DNA of 64,000 bases from Climacium dendroides (lineage: Eukaryota > Streptophyta > Bryopsida > Hypnales > Climaciaceae): assembly GCA_950106755.1 (NCBI GenBank), contig OX467088.1, positions 480,001-544,000 of the forward strand, written 5' to 3'. The notes beneath the pieces were generated by a model. The model saw only the letters and a list, made by a program, of their open reading frames with translations. It searched no databases and was not told where the DNA came from. Numbering within the stretch: position 1 is the first letter of the stretch; each line of letters opens with the position of its first letter. This document shows, one piece after another, positions 21,246 through 32,879 of this stretch. A program made the position numbers and the translations under genes.

Positions 21246-24200
21246 ATGGAAGAAAACACCAACTTCAATGAAGATTTGTGTTGCTATCCTTTGGATTATG
21301 AAGATGATTTTGAATATATTATAGGAATGGAAGACATAGTTCATGGAGCTTGTGAAAATTATGGATTTATTTCTTCTTCAACTTTTGAAGACGCCTATTT
21401 CCATTTATCAGATTTTGAATTTGATTTTGAGTGTGATGAAGACTTGGAGGAAATCTTTGAAGGGGATGGTGGATGGAACTCGAATTTGGGACTACAAGCT
21501 TACCACATTTTTTAGATGAGCCCTCCAAACATTCTTTTCATCATGCTCCTATAAAGTCTTCTCCAAAGTTTATTCGCTTTACACTTGCTAGTAGGGATCT
21601 TATGATTGATTGTTTACAAAAGGAGAGGTTTCCTACTTTCCATGAGATTCATAAAATAGACAAGAACTTCTGTCCACTTCTTACAAGCCACGAAAGACCT
21701 ATAAATATTAATGATGTTATCCGCACTCAAAAGCGATGGGAGAATCTTCAAAAGAGCTTAAAGATTATAGAAACCAATGATGGGATTGACATTTGTTCTT
21801 CAAATGACATGAAACAAAGAGAAGTTGTTCCTATTGAAAATTGGTCATTTGTAGTGTCCAACTCCCATGTTGATCCTAGTGGTAAGCATTTATCACTATA
21901 TGCCACCACTTCTTCTATACGAAGCAAGTGGAGTACAAATCAAAGGGTAGGTGGTATTTTTCCATCTTATATTGACAATTGTATCAAATGTTGTCCTACT
22001 TGTCAACTTTGGAATGAGGTTCACAAAATTCCTTGTGAACTTTTCAATGACACACTTAATGAGATATGTAAGACTCACATTGTAGTACATCGTGTTTATT
22101 ACACAATGCTTACAAAGCATCATAGGGTGACATATTACCGTTGCCATCGAGGTAGGAAAAAAAAATCCCAAAAGAGAAAAAAAGATGAAAATGTCCTTGT
22201 AGTAACATTGAGAAGGAAGAGGAAGTCTATGAAATGCGATTGTGAGTTCCAAATGAAAATTGTGGTGCCTCTAGTGAAAAAAAAGTGCTCTGAGGAATTG
22301 AATATGTCCTCAGAAGCAACCATATTCGTGCATACAAAACATAGTGAACATCATTCAGGTACGGAGGTTGATAAAATGTTTCTACCCGTACATCCATTGG
22401 TTATTTCATTTGCAGTGGAGAATTTGAAACATATGATTTCCACTTCTACCGTTGCATTGGCATCTGTACGAGAAGAAACCAAAGTACAAGCTCTAGTTGA
22501 AGACTTGGAGCGTACAACGTATTAATTCTTCCTAATTCTAAAGGAGGTTGAACAACTTTTATATTTCATGAGATTGAATGGTAAGTACTTTCTTCATTTT
22601 CTATTTCAAGTGCAAAGTTTTACATATATAAATATTTATATTTATATTTGTCAACTATAATTTCATTGTATATATTTTCTATTTATTTGTAGATGTTTCA
22701 AGAATAGATGATTGGGATGCTGCGAACATAGAAATCATTAGACTTCAGAAGCAAGGGAAGGTGATTTTCTATCAGGAGTATTGCCCAACATATGAAGATC
22801 CCAAGAAAAGACCTTTTGTTGTTGTCATACAAGATGATTTTATAAAAGCAAATGCAAAGCGCTTTTCGAAGGGCCAATCATGGGCATTCGATTCAACTTT
22901 CAAAACGAATCAATATGACTTACCTCTATATGCCGCAGTAATTCCGAATTAAGATGGCAAGACAATGCCTATTTTCTACATGTTGTGTAGTAAAGATAAA
23001 GATGCAGGTCATGAAGGCATAGTAATAGAACTCACATTGACACATGTATTTTTCAACATATGGGACATAAGACCATCAGTATTTATCATAAACAAATGCA
23101 AGACATCCTTGAATGCTATAAACCATGTTGTGAACATGGAAAACCATTGTTGGGAACATGGAAGACTTGGGAAAGAGCAAGTTGGTGGACGAGTTTTATT
23201 ATGTTGATTTCATGTTATGAAGGCATGGAGTGAAAATCTTTTAACCCGTGTACCTTTACTGGAGAAAGAGAGAGTTTAGCAAAGTCTTCACACATTATTG
23301 AATTGTCCGCAAGAAGATCATTTCGAAGAAAATTTGAGAAAATTTTATGTGGATTTTGAGTACATTCTTGGGGTAAAAGAGTACATAAGATGTGGATGGG
23401 TGGATAGTACTGTACCTTGGAGGACAATGTGACCCAAATTTGGAAGGCTTTTTTCATATGGTGGCATGGATACTACTAATCATGTTGAACGACATTGGAA
23501 GTGGATAAAGTACACTCTTCTTTAAGGGAAAGTCAATCGATTAGTTCGGAATTTGATTGTGGCCATCATTGAAAGTGCTGAGGATGAAAGTCGTATAGAA
23601 GGTCTTACTTTAGTACACTACTTCAAACAAATTCAAACAATAAATAAGTGCTTGTACTATAATCCATTGGTATTTCTTGTATTTTGAAATGCAATATAAT
23701 TTTCTGTTATGTCTAATTTTACTTTTATTTTTGTTAATTGTAGATGATTCAGGGAGGTTTTCAAGAAGAGCAAATGATAAACTTCATCAACGTCGTTTAG
23801 CAAGTGCTGAGAGACTATTCCGAAAGTATGAAATTGTATTACAAGATGTATTTGAGGTTCTTGATGTAGACCAAAAGATATTTCGTATTTCAAGTGAAAC
23901 TTCTTTACATACAAGGTATATTATATCCCTTAATGCTCATTTTTGTAATACTTCTTCACTATCAACTTGCAAGCATATACTTGCAGTGCAGTTAATAGTG
24001 AAGAAGTATTACAAGCATTTGCATGATGAAAATAGTCCACCTTCAAGTACACAAATGGAATCTGTTACCATTCCTGTATTTGAAGAGGTTCAGAATGAAG
24101 ACATTGAGAGTGATGATACAACATATAAAGGTAAAGGTGAAAAGTTTTTAGAAGTTATATGTAAAATGGAGAATGTACTTTCGATATTGAAGTCCACTGT

Positions 24201-24593
24201 TAGAGAATATGGTGAAGAAGAAAAGAAATGAAAGATGGATATCATGAAAAAATGTATGAATTCAATTATGGAACCTTTCACATTCGTAAGGCCTTCTCCA
24301 ATTACACTTCCATAAAAAGGTATATATTATCCATTCAAGAAAATGTGCAACGTACAAGAATAGGACACGGTAGGACTTCAAAGAAGAAGACCCAAATGGA
24401 TGAAGATAGAGCTTCACTTTCAAGGCAAGTCCGACCTACATTGACACCTCCACCTCACAAGTTGGTGTCTACTTCTAGAAGAAAGAGGACTATCTTTTTA
24501 AGAATTCCAAAGGTACTTTGCAATGCATGCCATACAAGAACTATGATAGAAAAAGGTGATACAATAGTTTCTTGCCGTAATTGTGATCTATAA
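21246..24593 (+). pseudogene. MURA-like MULE transposase (decayed)
   Basis: A Mutator-type transposase with at least two introns. Pieces: an acidic N-terminal ORF (21246-21515); the main ORF 21473-22580; an intron 22581-22692 (GGTAAGT...TTGTAG); then 22693 to about 23670; an intron with a GTATTTC donor ending before 23743; then an exon to 24231 and a tail to 24593. Core motifs: WAFDSTFKTNQYDLPLYA (first catalytic Asp), FHVMKAW, TTNHVERHWKWIKY, and a SWIM-type zinc knuckle (HFC...STCKHIL). The usual second Asp, in an ITD-type block, is Asn here (FIINKCKTS). In-frame stops: TAA after VIPN (about 22950), TGA at 23205-23207, TAG near 23277, TGA in PWRTM*PK and TAA near 23523. It cannot make a full transposase. 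The long N-terminal region with Cys/His pairs is probably DNA-binding. Confidence 0.85.
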
Positions 24594-24902
24594 TTGAAAT
24601 GTAGTTGAAAAAAAGTCACGTTGTTGATATAGGACAATATACTCTAAGTTTTCATATTGAAATAGAAGTTGTCCAACACATTGAGTAAGCAATAGAGTTG
24701 TATTAGAAAAATCAAATACTTACTTTCTTAAAGATTTGTACAAATTCAAATACCATATATAAATCATGGAAGTACATAGAGAATAATAAAATAAAAAACT
24801 TAAACTTTGATGATAGGATTATAATGCATCAAATAAAAACTATAGTAATACACACATATCATTTTAAATTTGCACTTTCTACTTCTTGCCCTTGCCTTTG
24901 CT

Positions 24903-25825
24903 TTAAGACTTGGACTTAGGTTTAGATTTACCCTTAGGTTTAAGCTTATGCTTAGCTTTCCTAGTGCTTATGGATGTAGATGAACTAAGAGCTCCCTCCT
25001 CCGTTGTTCTAGTTCCTTCTTCAACAATCATGCTCTCTATGACTCTTTTTTGAAGACGACCTTGTATTTCTTTGGTCCTCAGAGGATAGAGAAGTTTCCA
25101 CTTCCCCATATGCTTAATCTTCTACTCTTCTTTCTCTAAACTCTCATTCTCTGTAGTAGAAGTCATTTGCTTGAAGCACATTGATGAGATGAAATGCCCT
25201 TCTATGCTCATAGTTTTCCCAATCCTCATCTATAAAACCAAGTGTTTGAAAGAACAAAAGAATTAAAGGTCATATGAATTGACATATATTAAAAATATAT
25301 CATAAAGAAGAAATAAGACTCAAGAAATTGACAAGAGAAATCAAATACATTGCATTAGACAAAGTCCCATACATAATTCTTTAAAAAAAGAAAAAAGAAA
25401 ATAGATCAAATAGTACCTTCAAAAAAACTTTGAACTATCTCTACCTTTGCTTCCTCTTACACGTCACCTTGAATAGAATCAAAATACTCCTATAAGCCAC
25501 GCTTGATATATGAAATGTAGAAGTGAGAAGAATCCACAAGAATTGGAACCAAAACCTTGTGATCCTTCATACGGAACATTCTCAAATCCTTGAGAAATCC
25601 CTTGTCTATAGCCTTGACTAAAGGACAACATTCCACTTCCTTACTCATGTGAGTAGGATGAGGAATTCTTGGCCTTTCTCTCTTAAATTTTGATAAAACA
25701 TTCTCTTCTATCCTTGACTTTGCATTTGCTTCCGCATTCTTCTTATTCTCTTTATCTTTTCTAGCCCTTCGTGCTTCTTTTGCTCTCTCATCCCGTTTCC
25801 AAACCCTCTTCCTCTTGGAGGGCAT
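24903..25825 (-). pseudogene. second MULE ORF, basic protein of unknown function
   Basis: Convergent with the transposase. The clean part (25490-25825) starts MPSKRKRVWKRDERAKE and is about 35% Lys/Arg/Glu over its first 50 residues, followed by VDSSHFYISYIKRGL and a stop (TAG). The frame then continues past TAG and TAA codons into an apparent intron donor (GTACTATT). A second piece follows near 25230 (ATGAGGATTGGG). The last piece (24903-25109) ends in a Lys-Pro-Lys-Ser repeat tail (KHKLKPKGKSKPKSKS). By position it corresponds to mudrB, but no homology is claimed. Confidence 0.5.
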
Positions 25826-25918
25826 GATGCCAAAACAAAAAACTTCAAGATGACTTTAATCTCAAATGCAATACTTAAACAAAGTGAAAACCAAAGGTCA
25901 AAACTATAAAACTTCTTC

Positions 25919-26410
25919 CAAATGACAATGCTCTTCAAAACTCTGTAGCCTTCAAATTCAAAGAACCCAAAAACTTATAATGTTTACAAGAACTCAAAAC
26001 ACAAAGCTAAAACTCTTTAAACACAAAAACTTGAACATACTTTCTTCCAAATCACAATACTCTTCAAAACTATGAATCTCAAGCTCACAACCTCTCAAAC
26101 CGTCCAATTCAAAGAACCCCAAAACTTATAAAATTCAGACAAATTTAAAACCAAAAGCTAAATCTCCTTAAATACAAAAACTTGCAAAAATGTTCTCCTA
26201 AATCACAATGCTCTTCAAAACTATGAACCTCAAGCTTACAAACTCTCAAGCCATCTAATTCAAAGAACTCCAACTTATAATGTTTACACACATTCAAAAC
26301 CCAAAGCTAAAACTCCTTAAACACAAAAACTTGCATAAATGTTCTCCCAAATCACAATGCTCTTCAAAACTATGAACCTCAAGCTTACAAACTCACAAGC
26401 CCTCAAACAC
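25919..26410. repeat. subterminal tandem repeat, about 150 bp x 3.3
   Basis: Repeats of a unit containing AAATCACAATGCTCTTCAAA, TATGAACCTCAAGCTTACAA, TTCAAAGAACYCCAAAACTT and CCTTAAACACAAAAACTTGC. Copies start near 25921, 26049, 26200 and 26350. Subterminal repeats are common transposase-binding regions in DNA transposons. Confidence 0.8.
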
Positions 26411-26534
26411 AAAACACCTCAAAACTAAAGGTTATACAAATCCAACACAACAAACACCTAAACTTGTACATGCACACAAAACCCTTCTACTTACAAACTC
26501 TGAACTTGTGTAAACAAATAAACCTAACTTGAGA

Positions 26535-26814
26535 TGATGGTGGCCATACACATTTCATAAATGTGTATACCCTCTTGGCATTGGCATGGTAGTGGCCATA
26601 CACTGGCTATCCAAGTATATGGCTCAATTTGCCCAAGCTACATACTTGTGTAGACAGTGTATGGCCTCCACTTCGTCCCTGGAGAGGAGCGGAGCAGAGC
26701 CAGGTCGCAACCATCGGAGGCACAGGGTTTTTTTCCGGGCGTGCGGGGTAGGAAATTTCCTCTGCCGGGTTGGTAGGCGGAAACCCTCCAAGCCCCTGGA
26801 ACATCGGGCCGAGG
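26535..26814 (-). repeat. right TIR of the MULE, with a 73-bp palindrome inside
   Basis: Reverse complement of the left TIR. It contains an extra block at 26594-26666 bounded by GGCCATACACTG and CAGTGTATGGCC, with inner CAAGTAT/ATACTTG arms, so it can fold on itself. The left TIR lacks this block. Confidence 0.85.
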
Positions 26815-26823
26815 CTCGCCGTT
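26815..26823. repeat. shared 9-bp target site between MULE and MITE (CTCGCCGTT)
   Basis: It is both the right duplication of the MULE and the left duplication of the following short element (compare TCCGCCGTT at 27098-27106). Confidence 0.7.
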
Positions 26824-27097
26824 CCTCGGTACTAAGTCCCACTCCAATTTCAAGGAAACGCCTATTGCTCGCTGCCCCCTATTGCCTGTAGAAAACACTG
26901 AATTTTTTTATTTTTTACACAATTTAAAAAAAAAATTCTGAACTCATATTTGCAATCAGAGGCTTTGAATTACTTCTGAGGAGTGCAAAAATTCTGAAAA
27001 ATTGGTTCAATACAAGGGGCTCCTTTTATTTTTTGGGGTGAGCAGGCATGGCCTGCCCGGTGTTTCCTTGAAATCAGAGTGGGACGTAGTGTCGAGG
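26824..27097. mobile_element. MITE-like element, 274 bp, about 39-bp TIRs
   Basis: Ends CCTCGGTACTAAGTCCCACT on the left and the reverse complement of CCTCGACACTACGTCCCACT on the right; 33 of 39 terminal bases pair, including TTTCAAGGAAAC. The centre is AT-rich with no ORF. It shares the first six bases (CCTCGG) with the MULE and has 9-bp duplications on both sides (7 of 9 identical), suggesting a non-autonomous member of the same superfamily. Confidence 0.7.
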
Positions 27098-27106
27098 TCC
27101 GCCGTT

Positions 27107-27939
27107 GAGAGTGACTTCAGCTAGTGGAGGGAGAGTCTCCAGTAGCCCAGTAGACGCATCATCCACCACAAAAAGCAATCGTATTGCGTGTGCTGCTCGT
27201 TTGGCGTGATTCGAAATGTAAGATCCAGTCAGCTTACAAATGTTACACCTTTCTGTGGACGTGGAGAAGTGAAAATCATAAAATTTAAGAAAGAAATTAT
27301 TACTTTCGAAGAATTCTGTATTTTCTACGAATTTTTATAGGCAAGACTGCAAGAAATTTGTAAGTGTTTCGTAGGTGCATGTTTGAAGTGTCTTCAAAAG
27401 ACCTCAAACCATTTGCTAAAGATTGTATTACTTTACAACTATATAGTGTCATTGTGAAGTTGTAGACATTTTACGTGCATGGTTCAAGGTCATATTGGTA
27501 CAATTTCATCACAAGCCAACTTGAATTAATTGAGAGGTTGAACAAAATAAGTTCAATTTACTTGCCCTATTTGTGTACTCCCAAACATAATTAGTTTCTA
27601 TATTTGTCACACTAAATTATATAGAGGATAAATTTTGCTTGACAATACTTACTTCTCCTATTGTGGTAGGACAATAGGAGAATCTGTAATAGATAGAATT
27701 ATTTTTGTGGCATATGAAAATAGATCCAAAAAATTTAAATTTAAATTTTCATATAATATATAAATAGAGTCAAAATTGCATTCAAAATTCATCAAGTAAA
27801 ACTTAATTTTTGTTGAATTTATCCCTATAAGACTGTTCATTTGCCATACTTTAAAAAACATTACTGGTATTGTTAACCTCTACTGAATATGTTAACCCCT
27901 AAAGAACCATTACAGATCTATAGGATAACCCAATCTAAG
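27107..27939. other. AT-rich intergenic DNA
   Basis: No gene or repeat recognised. The first part would be the original upstream neighbour of HCAR before the MULE and MITE insertions. Confidence 0.35.
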
Positions 27940-28230
27940 CATTCACTTTCTCTCCGTCAGACTACTACGGACTTATAAATCCGGTCCGGCCACTAGTGCC
28001 GGATGGATTCCGGAAGAATCCGGAAACCGTTCAGTGCCCCTTCCGGGATCCCTGGGTTTGAGTGACGAGTGGCCAGATCCACTGTCTGGATGCTTACCGT
28101 GTTTGGAAACACGCTCTCTTTCTCTCTTTCTCCCTAATACTAACACTAATCTAACTCTTCAGGGACCGGAAGTGTCCTCCTGATCCGTCGCCTCACAAAT
28201 CTGGAAGGCCTTCCGGATTAGGCCACGCAG
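27940..28230 (+). repeat. retroelement repeat block, also at 38590-38880
   Basis: Aligns with 38590-38880: CCGGCC..CCGCTAGTGCCG-type start, CCCCTTCCGGGATCC.TGGGT, GTGACGAGTGGCCAGATCCA, GTTTACCGTGT.CGGAAACAC and CAGGGACCGGAAGT. Probably part of a terminal region of the gag-family or a related element. Confidence 0.6.
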
Positions 28231-28886
28231 GGACGGTCAAGAACTACAACGACATTCTAACCTTTAACCGAGCATTGAGCCTCCTGTCAACCAGGTGGTT
28301 TTTCCTGTACTCTCTTGGGCTTGCGTCGGGGCTTTGACTCTGTTCTACGGGGAATTCCGGCAATCCGGAATTTGGGCACGTCCGGCAATACTTCCGTATA
28401 CAGAAGTTGCTAGCAGCCTCTCAGATACCCCTTTTATCTAAGGCTGTATCCTACATGTAGGCTATACTGGCATCCGAGTAGTACGACACTAACACTACTG
28501 CCGGAACCATCCGATTGATCTCCCCCTCAAGTTAGTACATCCGGATACTCTCACAAAATCAACTCTTGCTACACAAGGTAAGTTCTCAGTTTCCGGAAAT
28601 GCAAGAATGGACTCACACCTCCCACAAACATAGACCGTATACCAAAAAGATAAGAGAATGGATACTCCCAAATACTTAGAATTAAGCTCAGAAAAGGTAC
28701 AATGCTGAAATTGTGAGATGACTGTGAATGACTAGAAAGTCCATCAAAACTCCTACTTGTACTAAGACTAATATCATTCTAAAAATCCTACAAAACATTT
28801 CTACTGGTCCGCTAGATTTCCGGTAAATCCCAGATCCTATTTTTCCAGCTTTGACGGTCGGACTCTGATATTGCCGCTATACTACA
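28231..28886. other. element-derived non-coding DNA, CCGGA-rich
   Basis: No ORF. Dense in TCCGG/CCGGA, like the flanks of the gag-family copies, so probably the 3' tail of copy 3 (minus strand). Confidence 0.4.
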
Positions 28887-30340
28887 CTACTGCATACTAT
28901 TTTTTGGAATCCGGATCCTTAGGAAAATATAATCCTTCAGTAGATCCAACTTTACCTCCTTCCAACTACTCTTCGGAGAAAGTAGATTTGGCCCTCTTTG
29001 TCCCCATCTTTGGATTTCCACGATACTGGTGTCCTTGTCTACACTCCGGGTCCCGACCACCGTAACATCCAGATTCCCCCGGGAATCCTTCTGGGTCTTC
29101 TTATGACGAGGAAAAGACTGTACCGTTCGACCGGCATGAGCTTCCAGAGAAGCACCCGTCAGGTCGATGGTCGGAGTCACCGGAAGTAGGTCTTTGCTTC
29201 TCTGAGGTACCACGGCTCCCCAATCCACTCCTTCTGGCCTTCCGGCTGGTGGTGAAAGTTCCGGATTCACCGGTACCACCGGTGATACTTCAGTAACCAT
29301 AGGTTCCGGATTGCTGCCTTCCGGAACCACCAAAGTTTGCGCGGACGGGGGAAACTAAGGTACGGGATCCGACTCAGTGGGAGTCAAATACTCCATCATC
29401 TCCCTCATCTCGGCCCGGGATGCATCCATTCGTTTCGCTTGCTCTAACAAGCACTTGACGATGTGAACCCGGCTTGAGTTGGCGGCTGCATCGAGGTTGG
29501 CTTCAAACAATTGGGCTTTGTTGATACAATCCGCCGGTACGTCCAAAGAGCTCCGGAGCCAAACGATTCCTTGACACAAGGCTGCTATCTGCCGGCGATG
29601 GTCCTCTTCTGTGAGCCGGGCCGTTTCTTGGACTGTGTAGAGAGTGCTCTCTAAATCCACACATCTGGATTCTGAGTCCCGGATTTGGTTCCGCAACGTT
29701 CGATTCTCTACGAGCAACGTTCCCAACTCCATCACCAACTTCTTCCGCTCTTCTATGAGGAGGCTGTTTTGCTGTTCTACTGCCACTAACGCATCCGTCC
29801 TCCGGAAGATGGCATTTCGATCGGTTAGTGCCATCTTCCGGCACACTCGCTTGAGAGTCCCATCGTAGTTCTTGCAGATCTTGGTGAGGTCATCTGCCGG
29901 CCACACTAGGTGCTGAGCCATCTCTTGGATGTCCTCTAAGGGCGTCCCTCCCAGTCGCATGGTGGTCCGATCTCCCTCCTCTATCTCCATCCTCCTAGTC
30001 CGGGAGGGTCTGGCCTCGGCTTGAGTGGCAACAGTGTACGGTCGTACCCGCCCAACCAGTTGCATGGAAGGTCGGACTTCTTCCAGATCAGGTCCAGTCT
30101 CCGTCTTCTGCTTTTGAATTTCTTCTTCCTATGGCTCCGGTGTGGGAGGCTCCTCTGACGGATTCATCGGCGGCGTCCTATTCCGCCGTTGCTTCTTTCT
30201 TAGAGGAGAGGGCGGCTGCTTGTCCTCCGTCTCCTCATCGTCCGATCCATCTCAAGGCGAGGGCTCTTCTCCCCCGTACTGCTAGAGCTGGACTAGGTCT
30301 TGATATGTGTCGTACGCGTAGTTAGCCGTAAGTATCCTAA
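28887..30340 (-). pseudogene. gag-like retroelement ORF, copy 3 (C-terminal two-thirds)
   Basis: One continuous minus-strand frame, broken by TAG at 30282-30284, TGA at 30252-30254, TAG at 30129-30131 and TAG at 29355-29357. It starts inside the family at the point equivalent to the HLYQQQELL region, then has an acidic stretch (DGSDDEETEDKQ), a basic stretch (LRKKQRRNR), and a long predicted coiled coil (VAVEQQNSLLIEERKKL, LRNQIRDSESRC). Next come NKAQLFEANLDAA and VHIVKCLLEQAKRM, aligning with KAALFDSKM...TILVDFTARIERI of copy 5. The C-terminal part is Pro-rich. The N-terminal domain is missing. Confidence 0.6.
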
Positions 30341-31205
30341 CAACAGCAAATTGTTGCAAGATAATACGAATTATCGGTCCAAGGAACTTTTAGTATGATA
30401 TCGATTGAGTTAGAAGCATCCGGATTGGGACTACTCACTTAATCCTCTTTCTTCCACTTACCCTACCTCATTCCGGAAACTTAGTACATTCCGGATTCCG
30501 TTCCGGATCCGGATACACCCAGAACTGAGTTCCGTCTCTCTTCCGTCACTAGTTTTTGTTGCCTCTGTTTTACCCTCAGAGGGTCCGCCCTTGATCTAGA
30601 AAGGTGTGACAACTCATATTTTTAATTTTTATTTGTTTACCTTTTTGAGCGAACCGGAAATTAGAAATAGGTATCCGGATTCATCTAGAGAGAAAAATAA
30701 AATTCAAAAATAGTCACAAAAAGACCTTACGGAACTAATCTGGTTTTAAGTAGAAGCGGAACGAATTAGATGCACAACCGGATAAGTATTTCCGACCGGA
30801 ATCGTGTTGACCGGATTGGAGATAACCGGATGTCAAGAACCGGACCGGATATCCAACCGGTCATAAAGGCAGTCCAGGGCGTCAAGACTATATAAAGCCT
30901 GACCCTGCCCATTTTCAGGTCTCTGGATTTCCACGTGTTGTCATGTCCTGATTTAGCGCCTGACGTTTCTATCGTTGACCACGGCAAGGAAGAGGAAGTA
31001 CAAGAGGATCCGGAAGTGAGTAAGGGGTGTGAGACGGAGAGATCTCCTCCGGACATGAGTGGGTGAGACCTTGAGTGAGAGCGGATACGTGAGAAGCTAA
31101 GAGTGTGAGCAGGCCAGTAGGTTAGTTTACAGGCGGAGTGGAACATCTGAGTGTCGGCGCTCCCTTGTTAGGACTGTAGAGTGAAAACCGGGTAGGGCTA
31201 CCCTC
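30341..31205 (+). promoter_or_regulatory. 5' flank of gag copy 4, with TATATAAA box and an inverted tail fragment
   Basis: A CTATATAAAG box at 30889-30897 lies about 310 bp upstream of the copy 4 ATG. Positions 30545-30605 match, in inverted orientation, part of the element tail (the CCTCTGAGGGTAAAACAGAGG block, compare about 33660-33690), so debris of an opposite-strand copy lies here. Confidence 0.4.
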
Positions 31206-32879
31206 ATGCCGCGGCTGAACCGGAAGAGAGGTTCTAATACTCCGCCCCCGAGTGAAGTTAAGCTTAGAAAAGTGGTTCCGGTCATGCCGACCAAGGAACC
31301 GGAACAGGGAGAGCTCAGAGAGGATTTGTCGTTGATGGGTTGTCAGGGGTTAGCTTTGAAACTTTGGGGTTTCAAAGATGAGAGGATGGTTAGAGAAATC
31401 CTGAATGGCGTATCGAATCAGTTCGATAACACCCTGAGAGGGAATCCGGTCCAATGGACCGAGGCTTTGTGGCGGAACGTATACGGGTTCCGGCCAGGAG
31501 GACTCGGACTGGCCAACCGGAAGGACGATTTCGTCCAGGGCAAGTTCGGAAGCGTAGTAAACCCAAAGGACGGCTACGCGGTTGAAGATTGCCTCGATGA
31601 TCGGGAGCGATGCTTGCTTTAGTTCCTGGTTCCGGTTTTGCATCCGGAAAAGCCCACCAGGGTGACTATCACCTTGGCTAACACGATTTTCGGAGCGCTG
31701 AGCGGAACCCGAAAAGTAGATTGGGGCCGGATCTTCTTTGATCTGGTATTCCAGCTTATTACACAAGTGGGGAAGAGTAGGGCTACCCCACTGTGCCCTT
31801 ACGTTTACCACCTCTATCAGCAACAGGAGCTGCTGACGGAAGTGGAGTTGAAGGTATGGAAGGCCCAAGAGCGGACCATGAAGTACGGAGAATCCGAGTT
31901 CGACCAAGAAGCAGATTCCGGAAACGAAACCGAGGAGGAAGAAGAAGAAGAAGAAGAGGAAGAACCGTATGTTCCCGCCAAGAGGCAAAAGACCACACCG
32001 GCTAGAAATCGAGGAACGCCCCCGAGAAATCCGCGACCGCACAGAAGTGAGACTCCAACCGGACCGGATGTGGCATCCGGATCCGGGACCGCAGATCCGT
32101 TCGACGAGTTGGTTGGAATCCTCTGTGGAATCCGGGCGGATTGGGAAGTTAAGAAGCGGACGCTCGGGGAGATCGCGGAATTAATCGGAGTGGAACCGGA
32201 CAGCTAGTTGCCACGGAAGGTGGCTGAGAGTGTGATCAATCCGGAAGAGCTCCGGAAGATGAAGGAGGACAGCAAGCGGCAGCACGATGAGGTGGACACC
32301 CTCAAGGCCGAACTATTCGCGTTGCTTGAAAACACCAACGCGACAAAGGAGATGGTAGAGGAAATGAAGAAGTTGGCCGCGGAAGTGAAGGACGTGCTTG
32401 GAGGACCCGGAGCCGTAGTCACTAAGGTACGCCTGTTCGAAGAGGAGGTGCACAAGGACAAGAAGATATCCGGAACCAGGGTGGTGCACATCCTCACTGA
32501 TTTTGAGGAGCAGATAGAGAAGCTCCTATCCAAAGCACGGGAGTCGGCGGACCGGATCGTGGAGAGCAGCCAGAAATTGACAGAGATTCCGATCCGGCTC
32601 TCTGAGATTTCACTTCCGGACTTGTTTCCGGAAGACGCCGCTCAAGAGCCGAGAAAGGACAAGACGCCCCAGTCAAGCAGGGCAAAGAAGGATATGCCCT
32701 CAACCGGACATCAACCGATAGATTTGGACTCCCCGGAAGTTGAGGAAGAACATCCGGTTCTACCTACGGATGGGGAACGGAACCGGAATCTAACTGAGGT
32801 CTTCGAGCAGTTGGAGAGACCTGATGAGAGCCCAACCATTCGATCTCGAGTGTATGAAACAGAACAGGAAGGATTGTAA
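31206..32879 (+). pseudogene. gag-like retroelement ORF, copy 4 (two TAG stops)
   Basis: A 558-codon frame from ATG 31206 (MPRLNRKRGSNT) to TAA 32879, broken only by TAG at 31620-31622 and TAG at 32205-32207. Order: basic N-terminus, GELREDLSLMGCQGLALKLW block, NQFDNTLRGNPVQWTEALW, VYGFR..GLGLANRKDDF, NPKDGYAVEDC, FLVPVLHPEKPTRVTIT, HLYQQQELL, poly-Glu (EEEEEEEEEEEPY), coiled coil, VRLFEEEVHKDKKISGTRVV and an acidic C-terminus. The two-part layout (globular N-half, coiled-coil C-half) fits a structural or nucleic-acid-binding protein. No enzymatic motif was seen. Confidence 0.7.

Larger units (their letters stand above)
20069..26814 (+). mobile_element. Mutator-like DNA transposon (MULE), 6.75 kb, long TIRs
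   Basis: A complete-looking but decayed element. The ends read CCTCGGCCCGATGT at the left and its reverse complement at the right. The TIRs align over about 230 bp (left 20069-20298, right 26535-26814), the right one with an extra palindromic insertion. A 9-bp target duplication flanks it. Inside are a MURA-like transposase on + (21246-24593), a second ORF on - (24903-25825) and a subterminal tandem repeat (25919-26410). The convergent two-gene layout recalls maize MuDR (mudrA/mudrB), though the second ORF shows no clear mudrB similarity. Confidence 0.88.

Noticed and set aside
31350..32042. A 230-codon minus-strand ORF.
   Set aside because: Antisense shadow of gag copy 4; the hydrophobic run mirrors the poly-Glu stretch.
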